A stretch of DNA of 15,855 bases from Phycisphaerales bacterium (GTDB lineage: Bacteria > Planctomycetota > Phycisphaerae > SM23-33): contig DNAS01000100.1 in assembly GCA_003485185.1 (NCBI GenBank), forward strand, positions 13,363 through 29,217, written 5' to 3'. This document shows, in pieces, positions 13,817-15,855 of this stretch. The translations under genes and the position numbers were made by a program. Under the pieces are notes generated by a model, which saw only the letters and a program-made list of their open reading frames with translations, made no database searches and was not told the origin of the DNA. Each line of letters begins with the position of its first letter. Positions within the stretch are counted from its first letter, which is position 1.

Positions 13817-13878
13817 ATTGTCATGGACTGGTGGGGAGGAAAAACGTTTCGCTCAACCAGTGGGAATAGGCATGTCCC

Positions 13879-13897
13879 AATTGCCCTGTGAATTGCC
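13879..13897 (+). repeat. Short direct repeat AATTGCC
   Basis: AATTGCC occurs at 13879-13885 and again at 13891-13897, a 12-nt period, between divergent hemB and the rhomboid gene. It could be a tandem regulator site; it may also be chance. Confidence 0.3.
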
Positions 13898-13917
13898 ACG
13901 TCCCATCGACACGGCCG

Positions 13918-13933
13918 GGATAGAATCCTATCC
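13918..13933 (+). promoter_or_regulatory. Palindrome over the likely rhomboid -10 box
   Basis: GGATAG (13918-13923) and CTATCC (13928-13933) are exact inverted repeats around AATC. The sequence TAGAAT (13921-13926), a good -10, lies within it. A dimeric repressor bound here would block transcription of the rhomboid gene. Just downstream, GACAGGGG is repeated at 13942-13949 and 13953-13960; the second copy includes the ribosome binding site. Confidence 0.4.
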
Positions 13934-13967
13934 GAAGATTCGACAGGGGTTGGACAGGGGAGAAACC

Positions 13968-14702
13968 ATGCTGATTCCGTACCAGGTTGACGTCATGAAG
14001 TGGCGAACTCCATGGGTGAATTACGCCTTGCTCGCCCTCATCGTTCTCATAAGTCTGTGGGGATTCAGTGATGCGGATGTTTTCTACACCTTGGCGGGTA
14101 TGGAGGAGACGGGTTTGGGTGGCCTATGGTCGGATTATCGACTTACGGAAAGCATCCTCCTCTGGCCGGTAGTGGCGATCAGTTCCTCGTTCCTCCATGG
14201 GGGCATACTGCATTTGGCGGGAAACCTGTTGTTCTTGTGGGTGTTCGGCAACGCGATCAACAGCAAGTTCGGCCATTTGGGGTATGTCCTGTTCTACCTG
14301 TCCATGGCGATGCTGGCGGGATTGACGCATTACAACCTGACCGGAAGCCCGGGAGTGGGGGCGTCGGGGGCCATCTACGCGGTGATGGCGGCATTCCTCG
14401 TGTTCTATCCGCTCAACGACGTGCGGATTGCCTATTTCTTCTGGTGGTTCCTGGTGTTTCGGTGGGGTAAGTTCGAGCTGGCGGGAATCTTCGTCGTGGT
14501 CGCATACGTCCTGTGGGACCTGCTGATGATTTGGTTTGGGGCGGATATCGGGGTAGGGCACTGGGCTCACGTTGGGGGATTCGCCCCGGGCTTTTCCGTT
14601 GCCCTTCTGCTGGCGATGCTGAAGGTCATTCAGCCCACGGAAGACGAAAAGACCCTTCTCCAGTTGTTCGCGCCCCGCCCCCGGAGCGCCTACTACCGCT
14701 AG
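13968..14702 (+). CDS. Rhomboid family intramembrane serine protease
   Basis: This protein of 244 residues is a rhomboid protease of the inner membrane. The catalytic serine is S133 in GVGASGAIYAV (the G-x-S-G motif) and the catalytic histidine is H201 in GHWAHVGGFAPG on the last helices. HGGILHLAGN (77-86) supplies the conserved H-x3-N (H82, N86) for the oxyanion region. About six membrane segments are visible, and the short C-terminal tail is polar. The active site is complete, so it should be active; substrates are unknown. ATG 13968 is preferred to upstream codons because GGGGAGA lies just before it and the protein begins like other family members. G+C is clearly lower than in neighbours. 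Its TAG stop shares the CTAG palindrome with the stop of the convergent permease gene. Confidence 0.92.
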   Translation: MLIPYQVDVMKWRTPWVNYALLALIVLISLWGFSDADVFYTLAGMEETGLGGLWSDYRLTESILLWPVVAISSSFLHGGILHLAGNLLFLWVFGNAINSKFGHLGYVLFYLSMAMLAGLTHYNLTGSPGVGASGAIYAVMAAFLVFYPLNDVRIAYFFWWFLVFRWGKFELAGIFVVVAYVLWDLLMIWFGADIGVGHWAHVGGFAPGFSVALLLAMLKVIQPTEDEKTLLQLFAPRPRSAYYR

Positions 14703-15855
14703 TGCTGCCGTTTGCGGTCGGACAGCAGGACAAGGTCGCGCAGGTTTTCCCCGTGCGCCGCGGCCAGCCAGCGGGCCATGAACTCGTGCTGCCCCGCGAC
14801 GTGGGCGATGGCCATCAGCGCCTGGAGGTGGTAGTTGCGCTCGTCGAGCGAGCCGGCCAGCACGAACGCCACGCGCACGGGCTCTTCCCGGCCTGGGAAG
14901 TTCACGCCCTCCCGGCAGCGGACCAGAAGCACGTCGAAGAGTTCCTTGCCCGGCACGATGATGTGCGGGATGGCCAGCCCCGGCTGGATGACCGTGCTGG
15001 ATTGTTTTTCCCGCTCGACGAAGAGGCGGAACAGTTCCTGCTCGCTGACGGGCAGGCGCTGGGCGAGCGCCGCGGCCGTCTTGTGGAACAGCTCTTCCGG
15101 GTCGATCGGGCCCGGCAGGTCGAGTACGGCGGCGTTCTGGATGAGCCGGTCGAACCGGTCGTGCACCACCTGGTCGCGTTCCAGGGCGATCTCGCGGAGT
15201 TCCTCTTCCAGTTCCGCGCGGTAGATTTCACGCGAGACCGCCTTGCGGACCATGTAGACCAGGGCGCTCTCCCGGCTGATGCGGGCGCGGACGTACAGGA
15301 CATACCAGAGCAGCCCCAGCAGGGCAAACACCGCAGTCGTGAGCAGCGCCGCGGCGCCCATGCCGGCGATCAGCACCGTGTAGAGGCAGATGCCCGCCAC
15401 CTGGAACCAGGGAAACATCGGCGAGCGGAACAGGGGGCGGTAATTCTGGATGCGGCTGGTGCGCATGATGAGGACAGCCAGGTTGACCAACAGGAACACC
15501 ACCAGCATCATGGTGCTGGCGACCTTGACGAGCGTGTCGATCTTCAGCGCAAGGATGATCGTCACCATGAAGGCGCTGGTCATGAGGATGCTGACCCATG
15601 GGGTCTGGAATCGGGAGATCTTGCGGACGAACTGGGGCAGCAGGCCGTCGTGGCTCATGGCCATCGGGTTGCGCGAGGCGGAGAGAATTCCTCCGTTGGC
15701 GGTGGTGAAGAACGCCAGCATGGCGGCGACGGCCAACAGGAGGACTCCCGCGCCGCCCAGGGCGGTCCGTCCGGCGGCGAGGGTCAGGGGGGTGAGGCTG
15801 CCGGACAGGTCGTCGGCGTCGCCTGCGCCGGCAGGGCCCGCCACTCCGACGGTGT
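14699..15855 (-). CDS. APC-family permease fused to a PTS EIIA type-2 domain (partial)
   Basis: The frame runs off the right edge, so the N-terminal half of the transporter is missing. The visible part begins in the APC core, with FFTTANGGILSASRNPMAMSHDG typical of the eighth helix region of amino acid permeases, followed by four more hydrophobic segments. After a charged helical linker (AELEEELREIALERDQ) comes a C-terminal domain of about 150 residues like PTS EIIA of the fructose/PtsN class. The phospho-histidine is expected in GLAIPHIIVPG (codon at 14965-14963). The family suggests an amino acid or other solute transporter whose activity may respond to PTS phosphorylation or bind a ligand through this domain. 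No PTS partners are in the window. The GTG at 15844 is inside the open frame and not a likely start. Confidence 0.88.
   Translation of the reverse strand, partial: TVGVAGPAGAGDADDLSGSLTPLTLAAGRTALGGAGVLLLAVAAMLAFFTTANGGILSASRNPMAMSHDGLLPQFVRKISRFQTPWVSILMTSAFMVTIILALKIDTLVKVASTMMLVVFLLVNLAVLIMRTSRIQNYRPLFRSPMFPWFQVAGICLYTVLIAGMGAAALLTTAVFALLGLLWYVLYVRARISRESALVYMVRKAVSREIYRAELEEELREIALERDQVVHDRFDRLIQNAAVLDLPGPIDPEELFHKTAAALAQRLPVSEQELFRLFVEREKQSSTVIQPGLAIPHIIVPGKELFDVLLVRCREGVNFPGREEPVRVAFVLAGSLDERNYHLQALMAIAHVAGQHEFMARWLAAAHGENLRDLVLLSDRKRQH

Noticed and set aside
1..15855. CRISPR arrays, insertion sequences, tRNA, rRNA, integrase attachment sites
   Set aside because: I found no regularly spaced repeats, transposase or integrase motifs, or tRNA cloverleaf sequences on either strand by reading; gene-free gaps are all under 220 bp.

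Overview
The window is GC-rich bacterial chromosome (roughly two-thirds G+C in most genes) with dense, well-formed protein genes and no mobile elements, CRISPR, rRNA or tRNA that I can see. The mix of proteins points to Planctomycetota, perhaps a Phycisphaerae-like lineage: a large membrane VWA protein with a glutamine-amidotransferase-like segment, a divergent URO-D-fold protein, an APC permease fused to a PTS EIIA domain, a GH130 enzyme and a REC-PP2C-STAS fusion. This is inference from gene content; no marker gene proves it.

Layout from left to right. The 5' part of polA (minus, cut by the left edge) is divergent from a four-helix membrane protein (948-1514, plus). That gene converges on the large VWA protein (4115-1530, minus). 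A small ParB/Srx-fold protein (4269-4724, plus) is divergent from the VWA gene. Next is a serine-biosynthesis pair, a class V aminotransferase (4944-6083) and a long-form serA (6097-7713). The pair is preceded by a good promoter and a leader of about 140 nt that folds well, and it ends at a strong terminator. A GH130 enzyme (8904-7843, minus) is divergent from a URO-D-like protein (8978-9967). A REC-PP2C-STAS protein (10107-11915) follows. hemB (13801-12803, minus) is translationally coupled to a Nudix protein (12806-11934) that closely resembles animal NUDT22. A rhomboid protease (13968-14702, plus) converges on the APC-EIIA permease (15855-14699, minus, cut by the right edge).

The genes are mostly housekeeping or central metabolism (DNA repair, serine, tetrapyrrole) plus sugar and signalling functions. 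I do not see a defence system or biosynthetic cluster. Four observations deserve most attention: the bacterial NUDT22-like protein coupled to hemB; the unassigned structured leader before the serine genes, ending in a hairpin over the ribosome binding site; a split between genes with Shine-Dalgarno sites and genes whose -10 box lies 6-9 nt before the ATG (predicted leaderless mRNAs); and a palindrome over the likely -10 of the rhomboid gene, which is unusually low in GC.
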